A DNA stretch of 64,000 bases from Virgibacillus necropolis (GCF_002224365.1 NZ_CP022437.1:2914001-2978000), one strand, 5' to 3'. Shown: positions 44,010-54,758, counted from the stretch's first letter. Numbers and translations: made by a program. The notes: a model not told the origin generated them from the sequence alone.

Positions 44010-45808
44010 TACTTAACCCCGCCTTTATTGGTCGAAACTAATTCAATATAATCTCCGTCAATAAGTTCCTGAATACTATACATTTCACCATTCTCATGAT
44101 ACTTCACAAACTGGGTTCCTCCGCCCTTGTAGCCAAACCAAGGTGCTATTTTACCACCATCAACATTAAAAGAATCTACAACTCTATAAACATAGTAATT
44201 TGCATCTCCACTATGTAAAGCCAAAGCGCGTTGCTCGTAGGGTATTCCCTCAGGGGAAAAGAAACTTCCGCCTGCTTCTCCATAACGATCAATCAGAGTG
44301 CCGTTTTCTAGTGTCATTTTTATAGTTTCACCATCAAAACCATCATTTGGAGGCCAATTTATATTGCCAGTCTCTTGATTATAGTACTTAGGGTTATCAA
44401 AGATTTCCTTATGTCTTAGATATTTTTCATCATCTGGCCGAAATCCCCATTTATCTATTTTAGCTTTATCAGTTTCACCAATTATTACCTTGGCTTCACC
44501 AACATTAACACCCTCAGTCTTACTCACCGTAGTTTTAATCGTTTTTTCGTTAACTGAATCCTTTGCTTTTAAACCGCCACCAGCAATTCCATCTAATTTG
44601 TACCCTACACCACCAACACCCAGCATAAACAACGCTTCCGTCAAACTCTGTTGTTGCTGATCTTCTGTCAACTCATTCCCAAACATATCCTTACCCGTAA
44701 TATATTCACTAAAACCGTTTGCGGATGCGAGACCATATATCCCATATTCTGCTTTATGCAGGTAGTCAAGAGACTTGGCATATTTGTAGGCATCTAATGA
44801 ACTATCAACTGCCTTGGCCCCTTTTGTTGTCGCATAGATAGCTTTTCCGCCTTTTGCAATACGGCCTGCCCAGCCGACAAATGGAATGAAGCCTGCTGCT
44901 GCGAAGGCACCTGCTTTTATACGGTCCGCTTCCGATAATTTTTCCCCTGTGACGGGATCGATCCCCGTTGCTGCACGCTTGGTATCGTAATAACCGGTAA
45001 CCTCACCGATAAATACACTCGTTGTATCCCAGGCCTTTTCATACCAGGGGCGATTTTCTAATTCTTCCATTTTAAGGCGTTGTTCACGCTGATCCATTTG
45101 TTTTTCTTTTACGTCCAAATAGGACGATGTTTCCTTTTTAACGTCATCGATAGACTCGAATGCTTCACTAGTGTGATAAGCATTCGCATTAAAGTTTATT
45201 GGCGAAATGGTTCCACCTTGCTGGGTGGCATTCAGCAGTCCGCTGAATAAACGCATCATCAAATTTTCTTCTAACACTGTTCGTTCATATTCGTTTACAA
45301 GATTTTCATCTAGTGTGTTGACGTTATCAATCGTATCTTTTCGTTCTTTATTGGCATGATCGATTTGTTCATCGAAAGTCGCTCTTGAAAAAACATCTAG
45401 TGGAACAATATCGTTAATAGATTGAAAGATTCCTCGCAAGTTGTCTTGTTGGGAAGTCACAATATCATTTGCCCGGTTGTATGCGTTATGTAAATCTTGT
45501 TCTAAGAATGGTACCTGCACAACCGTTTCCCCTGATAACTCTAGTTGATCCGTCAGATTCATAATACTAGTGAAGAAGGCGACGCGCACATCAATTAGAT
45601 CAATCCAAGCAGCAATCACATCATTTTGTGCCTGATAAAAAGCTTTAATGGCATCTGCCCCTTTTCCAGTAAAGCCATCCAAACTGATTATCCCTTGTAC
45701 AGCATTTTGAAGATGTGTAAATTGGACTCTTAAGCTTTCATATTCCTTGGCTCGATTTTCCATTGAATTGATTAATGTGTTCGATTCCAAGGTTTTCTGA
45801 CTGGTCAT
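44009..45808 (-). CDS. LXG-type T7SS toxin with C-terminal TNT (NAD+ glycohydrolase-like) domain
   Basis: The protein has 599 residues. Residues about 1-220 are the helical LXG-type targeting domain. A pretoxin linker with YTDTKRAATGIDPVTGEKLSEAD-like sequence and Gly-rich helices follows (about 270-420). The last ~110 residues match the TNT fold: NGTLIDRYGEAGGSFFSPEG, ALALH, YYVYRV and KIAPWFGYKGGGTQFVKY. TNT enzymes hydrolyse NAD+ in target cells. Start at 45808 follows GGAAGGGGG. Two small partner genes precede it and an immunity candidate follows. Confidence 0.88.
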   Translation of the reverse strand: MTSQKTLESNTLINSMENRAKEYESLRVQFTHLQNAVQGIISLDGFTGKGADAIKAFYQAQNDVIAAWIDLIDVRVAFFTSIMNLTDQLELSGETVVQVPFLEQDLHNAYNRANDIVTSQQDNLRGIFQSINDIVPLDVFSRATFDEQIDHANKERKDTIDNVNTLDENLVNEYERTVLEENLMMRLFSGLLNATQQGGTISPINFNANAYHTSEAFESIDDVKKETSSYLDVKEKQMDQREQRLKMEELENRPWYEKAWDTTSVFIGEVTGYYDTKRAATGIDPVTGEKLSEADRIKAGAFAAAGFIPFVGWAGRIAKGGKAIYATTKGAKAVDSSLDAYKYAKSLDYLHKAEYGIYGLASANGFSEYITGKDMFGNELTEDQQQQSLTEALFMLGVGGVGYKLDGIAGGGLKAKDSVNEKTIKTTVSKTEGVNVGEAKVIIGETDKAKIDKWGFRPDDEKYLRHKEIFDNPKYYNQETGNINWPPNDGFDGETIKMTLENGTLIDRYGEAGGSFFSPEGIPYEQRALALHSGDANYYVYRVVDSFNVDGGKIAPWFGYKGGGTQFVKYHENGEMYSIQELIDGDYIELVSTNKGGVK

Positions 45809-45827
45809 ATCTTTCCCCCTTCCTTTA

Positions 45828-46127
45828 TTACTTTCTATTAATTGCTTCATCCTGATTCTTTAACATTGTTACATTTGCCTTGGTATCTTCTATGTTCTTC
45901 TGGACAATTTGAATGTATTGCTGAAATGTTGCATGCAATCTATTTTCACGATCAAGCCACTGATCTGTATAATTTAGATTATTCTGTCCATACAATCCTT
46001 CACTCGTCTGTGCTAATTGCAATGCTTCAAGTGCTTGCTTGACTTTATCCAATTCACTCATAACAGCAGCATAATCTAGCCTGATTTCTGCCGTACCCCC
46101 AGAACTACTTTTCATTTTTACTTCCAT
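45828..46127 (-). CDS. DUF5344/YwqI-like T7SS partner protein
   Basis: This 99-residue helical protein (AEIRLDYAAVMSELDKVKQAL, later NYTDQWLDRENRLHATFQQY) matches YwqI, which in B. subtilis lies between YwqH and the LXG toxin YwqJ. Such small proteins stack with the LXG domain to form the secretion signal. Its start overlaps the stop of the upstream partner. Confidence 0.82.
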   Translation of the reverse strand: MEVKMKSSSGGTAEIRLDYAAVMSELDKVKQALEALQLAQTSEGLYGQNNLNYTDQWLDRENRLHATFQQYIQIVQKNIEDTKANVTMLKNQDEAINRK

Positions 46128-46552
46128 TACAATAACCTCGCTTTTAAATCAGTGATTGTGGAACTTAGTTCTTCCAACGCTTCTTCTCCTTGTTCCATTA
46201 GTTCATCTGCGGTATGGGCGATAGAGCTCGCTATCCCCAGCGCACTTTTTTGGAGATTAAGCTGGGTAATCTGCCACTCTATTTGTTGTATATAATGATC
46301 ATAATCATTGACGATAGATTCCATTGTATGATGCGCCTCGTCACGTGAATCATCATACAGGTTTGCTCGAGAACCATTCCACAGGGCATCTAGTGTCGGC
46401 TGGTGAATATTCCTTATTTCACTCATGGAACTGCTCTGTTCATTCAAGATATTTTGCTTCGCTCGACGTAAGCGATCAAGTTTTTCTTCTGCTTCTGAAG
46501 ATCGACTTGAAATAATGGCAAAGGCACTCTGTAAAAAATCCGTATCACTCAA
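46127..46552 (-). CDS. DUF5082/YwqH-like T7SS partner protein
   Basis: This 141-residue coiled-coil protein (RSSEAEEKLDRLRRAKQNIL, then LWNGSRANLYDD) is of the YwqH type, with a W-x-G turn between two helices. The start is taken as TTG at 46552, just after GGGGGTGGG; the reading to 46621 lacks family features. First of the three-gene targeting-toxin set. Confidence 0.8.
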   Translation of the reverse strand: MSDTDFLQSAFAIISSRSSEAEEKLDRLRRAKQNILNEQSSSMSEIRNIHQPTLDALWNGSRANLYDDSRDEAHHTMESIVNDYDHYIQQIEWQITQLNLQKSALGIASSIAHTADELMEQGEEALEELSSTITDLKARLL

Positions 46553-46628
46553 TATTCCCACCCCCGAAAAGAAATTAAAATTAATTAAAAGAGATTGTGA
46601 CCTACAACTATCGTAAGTCACTGTTCAT

Positions 46629-47093
46629 CTATGATGCATGATTTTTTCTTAGTTTTGGTACAATCAACAAGAACAGACCTACAATTATTACTAGTACAAT
46701 AATCAAAAGTAACAGTATTATAGTTGATGTACCCTCATCTGTCTGCTGCTTAACTTCCTTTTGTGCTTCCATAGGAGTATTTCCATCCGAAAACAAACTC
46801 AATTGACTTGATTTCGACTTAATCGTATTCGTTTCAATTACAGATGATTGAAATAGCTGCTCTTTTAACTTTTGATTTCCTGTTTCCTTTGGTTTTTCAA
46901 AAGTTAATTGTTTTTGTTCTTCAGATAACTGTTCTTTTTGTTCTAAGTTATTTCCATAACTTGGATTTATGTTTACTTCTTTTTCTTCGTAAATATTTGG
47001 TTTTACTTCTGCGTCCTCATTTTTTACGGCAAATACAGTAGTTGAATTAATTAGTAAAAACAGCAACAGAAGACTAAGAAGCTTTTTCCTCAT
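46629..47093 (-). CDS. essA: T7SS membrane protein EssA
   Basis: This 154-residue protein has an N-terminal signal peptide or anchor (LLSLLLLFLLINSTTVFA), a charged extracytoplasmic part of ~100 residues rich in Glu and Lys, and a C-terminal membrane segment (IILLLLIIVLVIIVGLFLL) with a basic tail. This is the layout of EssA (YueC in B. subtilis). It overlaps esaA by 20 bases. Confidence 0.82.
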   Translation of the reverse strand: MRKKLLSLLLLFLLINSTTVFAVKNEDAEVKPNIYEEKEVNINPSYGNNLEQKEQLSEEQKQLTFEKPKETGNQKLKEQLFQSSVIETNTIKSKSSQLSLFSDGNTPMEAQKEVKQQTDEGTSTIILLLLIIVLVIIVGLFLLIVPKLRKNHAS

Positions 47094-50025
47094 CAGTACT
47101 CACCTCAGCCTTATTCCTGATAACCTGAAATGTATAAATAAACACTGATACTAAGATTGTTATGGCAAGAATTATTCCCATCGTCATATATAACGGGTAA
47201 TCAAAACCATATTGCAATGACATGTATCCATCTGCTATCGGATTTTCAAAACTGAACTTTGGTACTACAATGTCAATTAACGGAGTAATGAAAAAGACAA
47301 TCATTACGATACTTGCAAGCCAGCCGACAAATGGAGCTATGAACAAACCAGCTCTGACGATATTCGAGCATGCCATCAATAATAATACCGTGAATATGGT
47401 CCATTTAATCGCTTGTGCATCTTCTAGTGAATAAATAGACAATCCGTAAATGCTTATAATTATTCCTGCAGCCAAATTAAGTAGCAGGAATAATCCTCCT
47501 TGAACAAGATAGGACGTGTTTCCATAATAGTTACTTAGAAAACCGATCAACAATCCACTTATCAAAATAACGATAAACATAATTACTGGTGGAAGTTGTT
47601 GTTCTTCTTCCTTCTCAGATAACACTTCACCATTAACCTGTCCTTGCATCTGTACTGGACTAGCAAGGTAATCATAAACAACTGAATTTGTTTGGCCATC
47701 AATTATTGTATTTCCAAGTATATTGTATACATCCTCTTTTACTCGCTGGGTTGTAGCAACATTGGCAGACCATTTGTTATTTAACACATCTGATTGTTGT
47801 TGTACATTTCCAACCTTTTTCTGCAAATCTGCCAAAGAACCAGTAACACTACTTTGACTTTCTTCCAAGTTTGATACTAATTTTGATAGATTCGTTAAAT
47901 TGGATGCTGTATTTTGTTGTATATGAAATACCATCTGTCCATCAAGGTTCTCAGAATTTAATTCGTTCAACTCTAAATTATCTGAACCAACTTCACTTAG
48001 TTGAGCTGTAATTTCAGAAGCCTTACTTTTAATTTGTTCTAGCGTATTGTTCGTATTAAGTTGCTCTGTTTTCACCATTGTTTGGTAATCATTTAGTGAT
48101 TGTTTTATATTGTTCGCAATATCAGAAAAGCTTTTATTTTCATTTTCTATAGCTTGAACTTCACTATCTGACATACCAAAGATTTGTTGTAGTTTCACAG
48201 TGTACATTGACCCAACAGCATCAAAGATTTCCTCTTTAGTAGCTTGGTTAGCGCTAAATTGTGTGTTGAGTAATTCTTCGACTAATTTATTATCCCCGGC
48301 ACCAGTTGCTGTCAATACAGTTTGATATTCAGACAATGCTCCGTAATACTTAGTCAATGCCCCAACTGATTTGTTTTTTATTTCCCCTGTTTCAGGGAAA
48401 TCTAGATTCAACTCTTTTTGTAAACCTGCTATCTCATTAAGTAACTCTTCATTAGGGTTTACTTTTGTTTTTAATAATTCTCTATAAACTTTTTCCCAAC
48501 TCTTCGCATATTCTTTCCATTCTATTAACGCGGAATTATTATTTTGCTCTTTCAAATCCGCAACTTCTTTTTTCAAACTGTCCATATGAGTATTGACTTG
48601 AGTCCAGTCAACTACTGGTTCAACTTCTTCAGGAGGAACGGAAGTCTCAGAGTTAGGTTGAACCTCACCGTTACCACTTTCAGACTCTGGTTCAGTAGGA
48701 ACTGGTGGATCAGTCTCATCACCAGATCCAAGTGACCCTACTGCATCTTTAACTGTGCTAATTGCTTCTTCCAATTTTTTTATTCGTACATCCAATTGTC
48801 CAACTGATATTTCACCGTCACCATTAGGTTCAATTGGTTCTATAAGCTTTGGAGTTGTGATATCCGGTTTACCCTGAATCACCTGAATTGCCTGGTACAT
48901 TTCTGAAGTGGCATTATCAACTGTTTTTTGATTATAAGATTTTAAAATATTTTTAATATCCTCTTCGCTTGAGCTAACGATAGAATAGTTTTCTTTCCAT
49001 TCTATCCAATTTGCGATTACTTGTTTACCAGATTGAATGTTACCTTTTAATCCATTTAATAAAATATTACTCTGTTTTTCCATTACTACAACTGAATTGG
49101 ATAATTGATCCAGTTGTTCTTTTCTATTGCTAACATTCTGAGCTAATTGTTCTTTACTGTTTGCAACATTCTTGGTCAGTGCTTGTTGGTAATCATCCAA
49201 TGTTGAAGTAACCATATCTTGATTCTCTACTTGGACTTTTATTAATAATTCTTGTTGTCTCTGTTGTATTTCTTTATAACTGTTTAATTCATCGATGAAT
49301 TGGTTTAGTTTATCTTCTGCCTCTTTTATGGCACTAACACTTGATTCGGAACTTTCATCAATTGTGTCAGTTCGTTTTTTTATGTTTTCAAATTTGTTTG
49401 TAAGTGAACCTAATTCACTTTCTAGTGTTTTGGAAGATGGCGTGTAGAAAGAATTCATCGCTTCTTGGAATCCTATTTCTTTTTCAAGAATAGTCGTAAA
49501 CTGTTCACGAATATTATCAATTTCTTGTGAGACATAGCTCCAATATATGGTGGACATTTCTTGGTTAATTCTACTTTTTGCATTGGCCATCTCTTTGTGG
49601 ACACGTTGACGATTTTTTGCATCTAGTTTGGGTTGAATAACATACCTGATAGATGCTTTTGATGGATTTTCTTGCTTAAACGTCATCACATTTTCTGAAT
49701 AGCTTGATGGGATGTAAATAATTGCATCATATTTTTGGCTTTCCAACCCCTGTTCAGCCGCACTCCTGTTTACCACTGTCCAGGAATAATCTTCTTGATT
49801 CGTTAATAATTCTGGGATTTCTTTTCCTAGTTCGACCATTTCATCATTCATTTTAACTGGAGTGTCCTCATTAACCACCGCTATACTTCTAGTCGCTTCC
49901 TCATTATCATTTATAGTAACAGTCTCTGGCTGCATTTCAACATAACGAAACAACAAAAGCGGCAAGGAAAGAATCACCAATATTTTGATGAATAGACCTA
50001 TAGAATATTTCTTTCCTTCATTCAT
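47074..50025 (-). CDS. esaA: T7SS membrane protein EsaA (YueB-like)
   Basis: This 983-residue protein has one N-terminal membrane segment, a long extracellular coiled-coil region (about 30-800, with a Pro/Glu-rich PPVPTEPESESG patch near the middle), and five to six C-terminal membrane segments from about 815. It matches EsaA and YueB; the latter is also the receptor for phage SPP1 in B. subtilis. The exposed part is the likely variable, phage-contacting region. It overlaps essC by four bases. Confidence 0.9.
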   Translation of the reverse strand: MNEGKKYSIGLFIKILVILSLPLLLFRYVEMQPETVTINDNEEATRSIAVVNEDTPVKMNDEMVELGKEIPELLTNQEDYSWTVVNRSAAEQGLESQKYDAIIYIPSSYSENVMTFKQENPSKASIRYVIQPKLDAKNRQRVHKEMANAKSRINQEMSTIYWSYVSQEIDNIREQFTTILEKEIGFQEAMNSFYTPSSKTLESELGSLTNKFENIKKRTDTIDESSESSVSAIKEAEDKLNQFIDELNSYKEIQQRQQELLIKVQVENQDMVTSTLDDYQQALTKNVANSKEQLAQNVSNRKEQLDQLSNSVVVMEKQSNILLNGLKGNIQSGKQVIANWIEWKENYSIVSSSEEDIKNILKSYNQKTVDNATSEMYQAIQVIQGKPDITTPKLIEPIEPNGDGEISVGQLDVRIKKLEEAISTVKDAVGSLGSGDETDPPVPTEPESESGNGEVQPNSETSVPPEEVEPVVDWTQVNTHMDSLKKEVADLKEQNNNSALIEWKEYAKSWEKVYRELLKTKVNPNEELLNEIAGLQKELNLDFPETGEIKNKSVGALTKYYGALSEYQTVLTATGAGDNKLVEELLNTQFSANQATKEEIFDAVGSMYTVKLQQIFGMSDSEVQAIENENKSFSDIANNIKQSLNDYQTMVKTEQLNTNNTLEQIKSKASEITAQLSEVGSDNLELNELNSENLDGQMVFHIQQNTASNLTNLSKLVSNLEESQSSVTGSLADLQKKVGNVQQQSDVLNNKWSANVATTQRVKEDVYNILGNTIIDGQTNSVVYDYLASPVQMQGQVNGEVLSEKEEEQQLPPVIMFIVILISGLLIGFLSNYYGNTSYLVQGGLFLLLNLAAGIIISIYGLSIYSLEDAQAIKWTIFTVLLLMACSNIVRAGLFIAPFVGWLASIVMIVFFITPLIDIVVPKFSFENPIADGYMSLQYGFDYPLYMTMGIILAITILVSVFIYTFQVIRNKAEVSTDEEKAS

Positions 50026-53000
50026 ACGCTTGTCATCCTTTCTGATTCACAAAGGGGAATTTGAATTTTTCTCACACGACCACTATTTATGTGATACCCG
50101 AAGCCTGCTTGAATTTCCGCTTCATTTCTTGTATATGGTAAATTAAACATACTTTGATCTGTTTTTCTCATTAACAATATTGCTTGTTTAATTAATTTCA
50201 CTTCGTTGGTAAATGGATCAAATCCCTTAGTGAATTCACCTGTATTGCCTGTAACAATGATACTAAATCCGAGATGACTGTAATTTTTAATATAATTAGC
50301 TAGTTTGGATTGTATCAAGCTATCAATGTTCCCCCTAAAATTATCCATTCCGTCGATTAGAAGAATAAACGGTTCAAATCCCAGTGATGCAGTTTTACGA
50401 GTATTTAACGCATCCCTGTATTCTTCCTCACGTTTTAAGAACTCCGCGTCGGCAATTTGCAGCCATCCTTCAACTTGTTCCTTTGTTTCCATATAAACTA
50501 CCTGTTCATCATCTGCGTATTCTGCTAAACCATGATTCACGGAGTCGAAAACGGCAATTTTGTTGTCTTTACTATCCTTCATGGTGTGAAGGATTAGTTT
50601 TAGAATGTTCGTTTTACCTTTCTGAACATCACCGACAATCAAACAATGTTTATCTTTCTGAAAATCCATATATGTTGGTTTAACACTGTCTTCATCAAGG
50701 CCAATTGGGATAAGTTTCTTAACCTTATCCATTTCATAACTTTTTCTAAATGCGACAAAGTCTAGTTTTCTTGGAAGCATTGGTATTTCTTTTGGCTTCT
50801 CTGCCTCTTGATAAATGTCTTTTAGATATTGAACTACCTGTTTTACATTCTCTAACATTTCCACATCATTCTCACCTTCAGTCGGCAAAAATAGTTGTGC
50901 TAAATAGGATTCTTCTTTTTGGATATAAGCTCTTCCCTGTACTGCTTCTGTTTCATATTGTGTTCTACCAAGAACAGTAAACTTTTCCCCTGCGTCCATT
51001 AGGTAATGAACAATTTTTGTTTTTAGGTTACTCATTAACGCCTGTCTGACTGCATTAGTTCGTGTTGCAGTCAAGATTGTGTATATTCCTAATGATTGCC
51101 CATCTCTTGCAATTTGTGTGAACTTATTTTCTAAATCCTGCATTTCCTCTTTTACAAGATCAAAATTATCTAATGTGATAAATAGTAATGGTAATGGTTG
51201 TTCGCTTACCATGTTGTACATTTTGATATTGCTTACCTCTTGATCGCGAAATAGTTGTTTGCGCCGCTCCATATCATCGTTGATAAAAACAAGAAACTTT
51301 TCAATCTTCCGTTGATCATCCGAACGGAAATAATCACCTGTGTGTGGTAACTGCTGTAATGGCAATAAGGCTCCGTTACCAAAATCAAAAATGTAATACT
51401 GAAAACTATCAGGACTATTTTTTCTTGCAAAGTTTAATAGAAGTGTCAGTACAGTAGTTGACTTTCCGTACCCTGAAGATCCAAATATTCCGATATTACC
51501 ATCATCCATAGGCTGATAACTGTAATTTGTTTGACGTTGCATTTCCGGTTCATCTATCATGCCGATATAATAGCCTTCTGTATCACTTGGAACTTCTGAA
51601 CTATAAGATAAACGTTCAGGTAATGGCGGTAACCAAGGACTTGGCAATTTATGAATATCCATATTTTCTTGTACCTGAGCAATTTCTTTCGTAATCATCT
51701 CTATTTCGGTAATCTTATTCTTTTTACTGCCTTCTTCTGCAGAAACATCTGACAGGGGTACAAGTCCAAGGTCGGTTACAAGCGCAACATCATCTTCAGT
51801 TCCAAAGGCATCTTTTGCGTATGGCGCCCCACTCCAAGCAGATTGAAATAATTCATAAACTTCATTATTACCAACCTGTAAGTATCCACGACCGGTCACA
51901 GAAAGTTTTGCTGCATCAGGGTTTTTTAGAATTTCCTTACTATCACTATCATCCTGAACTTTTAAGGCTACCTTAAAACGAGCATTACTCCAGATTTGGT
52001 CATCGATAATTCCTCCAGGCTTTTGTGTGGCCAAGATCAAATGGACCCCCAGACTACGCCCAATACGCGCAGCACTAACAAGCTCTCGAATAAACTCAGG
52101 TTCCTCATTTTTCAATTCCGCAAATTCATCGGAAATTAAAAACAAATGTGGCAGTGGTTCTTTCGCCTCATTAGACTTGTATAAGGCTGTATAATCACTA
52201 ATATGACTTACCTCATATGTATCAAATAACCGTTGTCTCCGCTTTAATTCACTTTTAATAGAAGCGAGTGCCCGTTTACTAAAGTTCTTGTTGCCTTCAA
52301 TATTGGTAATGGTTCCTAATAAGTGTGGTATAAATTTAAATGGCTGTGCCATCCCTCCACCTTTATAATCAATTAGTAAAAAGGCAACCTCATGGGGATG
52401 AAAGTGTACAGCAAGTGATAAAATATACGTTTGTAAAAATTCACTTTTTCCAGAACCAGTTGTTCCTGCAAGCAAACCATGTGGACCGTGTGCTTTCTCA
52501 TGTAAATTCAGGAAGACTTGATCATCTTTTCCTTTCAATCCAATTGGAACAGCCAGTGTCTTGGATGACTGATTTTTTAACCACTTTTCACTGATTTGCA
52601 ATTCTTCCGCTTTGTCCACTTGCATCAATCCCATGAATGACACTTTATCGGGAATGGAATTACTCATTCCTAACTGATGGTTCATTGATCGTAGCATACG
52701 AGAAAACTTTTCATTATCTGCCTGTGTATGTTCATCTAACCAAAAAGGAGTATGTATTGCTTTTTGTTGTTGAATTAAAATATCACCTTCTTGTTCATTA
52801 ATGTACCGTACCAGTGTATGAATATTTTCCGAAAGACTTTCTTTTGTATCTGCAGCGAAAATAGTCGATATCCCAATATCAGTATGATTACCTTCCAAAT
52901 ATTCTAAGATAACATGTTCGGAAATCAACTGACGATTTGTAACGATAAAAATAAGGTGTGGAACAAACATCTTTTTATCTTTTTCGTTATCTAAGTCACG

Positions 53001-54452
53001 TTCTTTTAGTATTTCATAAATAGAGGAAAGCAGTTGATCACGAGTTTGTTCATTATAAATAAAACCCTTTGCATAAGCATGAGGTAATTGAAAATGTGGC
53101 AACCATTTCATCCATTCCCAATATTCATATTCCTCTTCATCGAAAATCGCAACAAAGCGTACGTCATGATAACTTTGAGAGAAACTTAATTGACCAACGA
53201 TTTGTTGAATTTCACTTTTTACAATGGAATCCTTACCAACCAACCCAGTCGGTCCTGTTGATAGATCAATTGTAAGTGGAACATTTTTAACATATTTATA
53301 ATGTGCAACTAATTCCTGTGACTTTTCTAACAAATCATCTATTTCCTGGTTGGACATATCACCGCTCTGAACCGATACATTATAGCTTGAAGGTACTGTT
53401 GCACGACCAATTCTATAATGTAGAAAGTCCCGACTCATCATGGTTCTTTCCCATATTCTGTTACTAACTTCAGCTGTTAAGTATTTCATTTTCTCAAATG
53501 ACGGAAAGTGATAATAAAGTATATCTCGTTGTTTTACTGCCAGCTTCTGCAGTTCATCTCTTTTATTTTCAAGATACCGTGTATAAAGCCTAATGCGCTT
53601 CTTTTTCTTTTCACGTTGTAGTTTTTTTTCCTTAAAAAATTGTATTGTTGATGTCACAAGAGTTGTAGCGAACATGGAAACTGAAATCAAAATAAATATA
53701 CCCCTTGGTTGTACAAGGGTAACCATCCCCATTACTAAAAGCATTACTAATGGAGGCATAATGATCAACATTAACCCCCGTCTGTTATCTTCACCTTCCT
53801 CAGAAGGGAAAGAAAATGAAATCTTATCATCCGGTAAGTCATAAACCATTCTTGGTGTTCGACGATAAACTGGATACTTTTGTTTTAAATCAGTTGTTGG
53901 TTCCTTTATTACTGGTAGTGACAACGGTATAGTTGATGTACTAGCTATTGTAATAGAGTCATTTTTTGTCATTGTCATAAAGGAATAAGGATGAAACACA
54001 CTATCCCCTAAAACGATTGGCGTTATTGAGTCAATTTTATGACCATTTATATATATATCGTCTTGATATGGTTTTACGAACCACTGCTTTTCGTTTCTGA
54101 AAAGTAAATAATGTAGTGTCTTTGTTTCGTCATCGACATTTACTTCCTGCTGATTGCCGATATAGAAAGTTTTTTCGATCAAATTCCCTTCACGCATAGC
54201 AAAAGTCATTTTGTGTCCATCAATTGTCAGCGTTAATGGTGATTGATACCCTATTTCACCTTGAAAATTTCCATCCTGATACACAACTAATTGATCATTT
54301 TGAATCTCAACCGTTAGTGATGGTTCAATAGTAAATAACTGCACGGTTATTATGTGATGAATATCATTTCCAATCGAAATAACATCGGTTTGTTCATCAG
54401 GTAATTCAACATAATGATAAACCTGATCATAAAAGAGCCATAAATGTTTCAC
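50022..54452 (-). CDS. essC: T7SS FtsK/SpoIIIE-type ATPase EssC
   Basis: This 1476-residue motor energises export and recognises substrates. Two FHA-like domains lie at about 1-185, two membrane segments at about 230-275, and three ATPase modules: D1 with Walker A GTTGSGKS (about 664) and ISDEFAEL (about 774), D2 with GSSGYGKST (about 992), and D3 with GDVQKGKT (about 1274). D1 and D2 Walker motifs look intact; D3 has G-D-V-Q-K-G-K-T. GTG start after AGGAGGTGGG. It matches YukBA fused as one gene. A MITE lies just upstream. Confidence 0.94.
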   Translation of the reverse strand: MKHLWLFYDQVYHYVELPDEQTDVISIGNDIHHIITVQLFTIEPSLTVEIQNDQLVVYQDGNFQGEIGYQSPLTLTIDGHKMTFAMREGNLIEKTFYIGNQQEVNVDDETKTLHYLLFRNEKQWFVKPYQDDIYINGHKIDSITPIVLGDSVFHPYSFMTMTKNDSITIASTSTIPLSLPVIKEPTTDLKQKYPVYRRTPRMVYDLPDDKISFSFPSEEGEDNRRGLMLIIMPPLVMLLVMGMVTLVQPRGIFILISVSMFATTLVTSTIQFFKEKKLQREKKKKRIRLYTRYLENKRDELQKLAVKQRDILYYHFPSFEKMKYLTAEVSNRIWERTMMSRDFLHYRIGRATVPSSYNVSVQSGDMSNQEIDDLLEKSQELVAHYKYVKNVPLTIDLSTGPTGLVGKDSIVKSEIQQIVGQLSFSQSYHDVRFVAIFDEEEYEYWEWMKWLPHFQLPHAYAKGFIYNEQTRDQLLSSIYEILKERDLDNEKDKKMFVPHLIFIVTNRQLISEHVILEYLEGNHTDIGISTIFAADTKESLSENIHTLVRYINEQEGDILIQQQKAIHTPFWLDEHTQADNEKFSRMLRSMNHQLGMSNSIPDKVSFMGLMQVDKAEELQISEKWLKNQSSKTLAVPIGLKGKDDQVFLNLHEKAHGPHGLLAGTTGSGKSEFLQTYILSLAVHFHPHEVAFLLIDYKGGGMAQPFKFIPHLLGTITNIEGNKNFSKRALASIKSELKRRQRLFDTYEVSHISDYTALYKSNEAKEPLPHLFLISDEFAELKNEEPEFIRELVSAARIGRSLGVHLILATQKPGGIIDDQIWSNARFKVALKVQDDSDSKEILKNPDAAKLSVTGRGYLQVGNNEVYELFQSAWSGAPYAKDAFGTEDDVALVTDLGLVPLSDVSAEEGSKKNKITEIEMITKEIAQVQENMDIHKLPSPWLPPLPERLSYSSEVPSDTEGYYIGMIDEPEMQRQTNYSYQPMDDGNIGIFGSSGYGKSTTVLTLLLNFARKNSPDSFQYYIFDFGNGALLPLQQLPHTGDYFRSDDQRKIEKFLVFINDDMERRKQLFRDQEVSNIKMYNMVSEQPLPLLFITLDNFDLVKEEMQDLENKFTQIARDGQSLGIYTILTATRTNAVRQALMSNLKTKIVHYLMDAGEKFTVLGRTQYETEAVQGRAYIQKEESYLAQLFLPTEGENDVEMLENVKQVVQYLKDIYQEAEKPKEIPMLPRKLDFVAFRKSYEMDKVKKLIPIGLDEDSVKPTYMDFQKDKHCLIVGDVQKGKTNILKLILHTMKDSKDNKIAVFDSVNHGLAEYADDEQVVYMETKEQVEGWLQIADAEFLKREEEYRDALNTRKTASLGFEPFILLIDGMDNFRGNIDSLIQSKLANYIKNYSHLGFSIIVTGNTGEFTKGFDPFTNEVKLIKQAILLMRKTDQSMFNLPYTRNEAEIQAGFGYHINSGRVRKIQIPLCESERMTSV

Positions 54453-54491
54453 GTTCCCACCTCCTAGGGAGAAATTTTGATTATTAGTGTG

Positions 54492-54758
54492 TGTTCAAAA
54501 AGTCGGCAAATTAGAAACAAGAAGTTCAAGGCGCGAAGATTTTGAGGACCGGACTTGCGCGTGTTGTGCTGACTTCTACGTTGTCCACAGGACGTGGACG
54601 GTTTTAGTAGAAGTTCCTCTATGCTTTTAATACGTGAGGACCGGAAAAACTGAGCACTCGAATTAGCCCCGAAGCATTACTTCGCACGCAGAAAAAGTGT
54701 CCTTCTTTTTCAAGGAACGAAGAAATTCGCCGTTTATCATTTGATGGCTTTTTGAACA
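54492..54758. mobile_element. MITE-like element between essB and essC
   Basis: A 267-bp stretch with no gene has inverted ends TGTTCAAAAAG/CTTTTTGAACA extended by imperfect pairing (TCGGCAAATT against CATTTGATGG). It contains smaller palindromes and is much less AT-rich than its surroundings. No transposase gene is present, so it would be mobilised in trans. No clear target duplication is seen. Confidence 0.75.
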
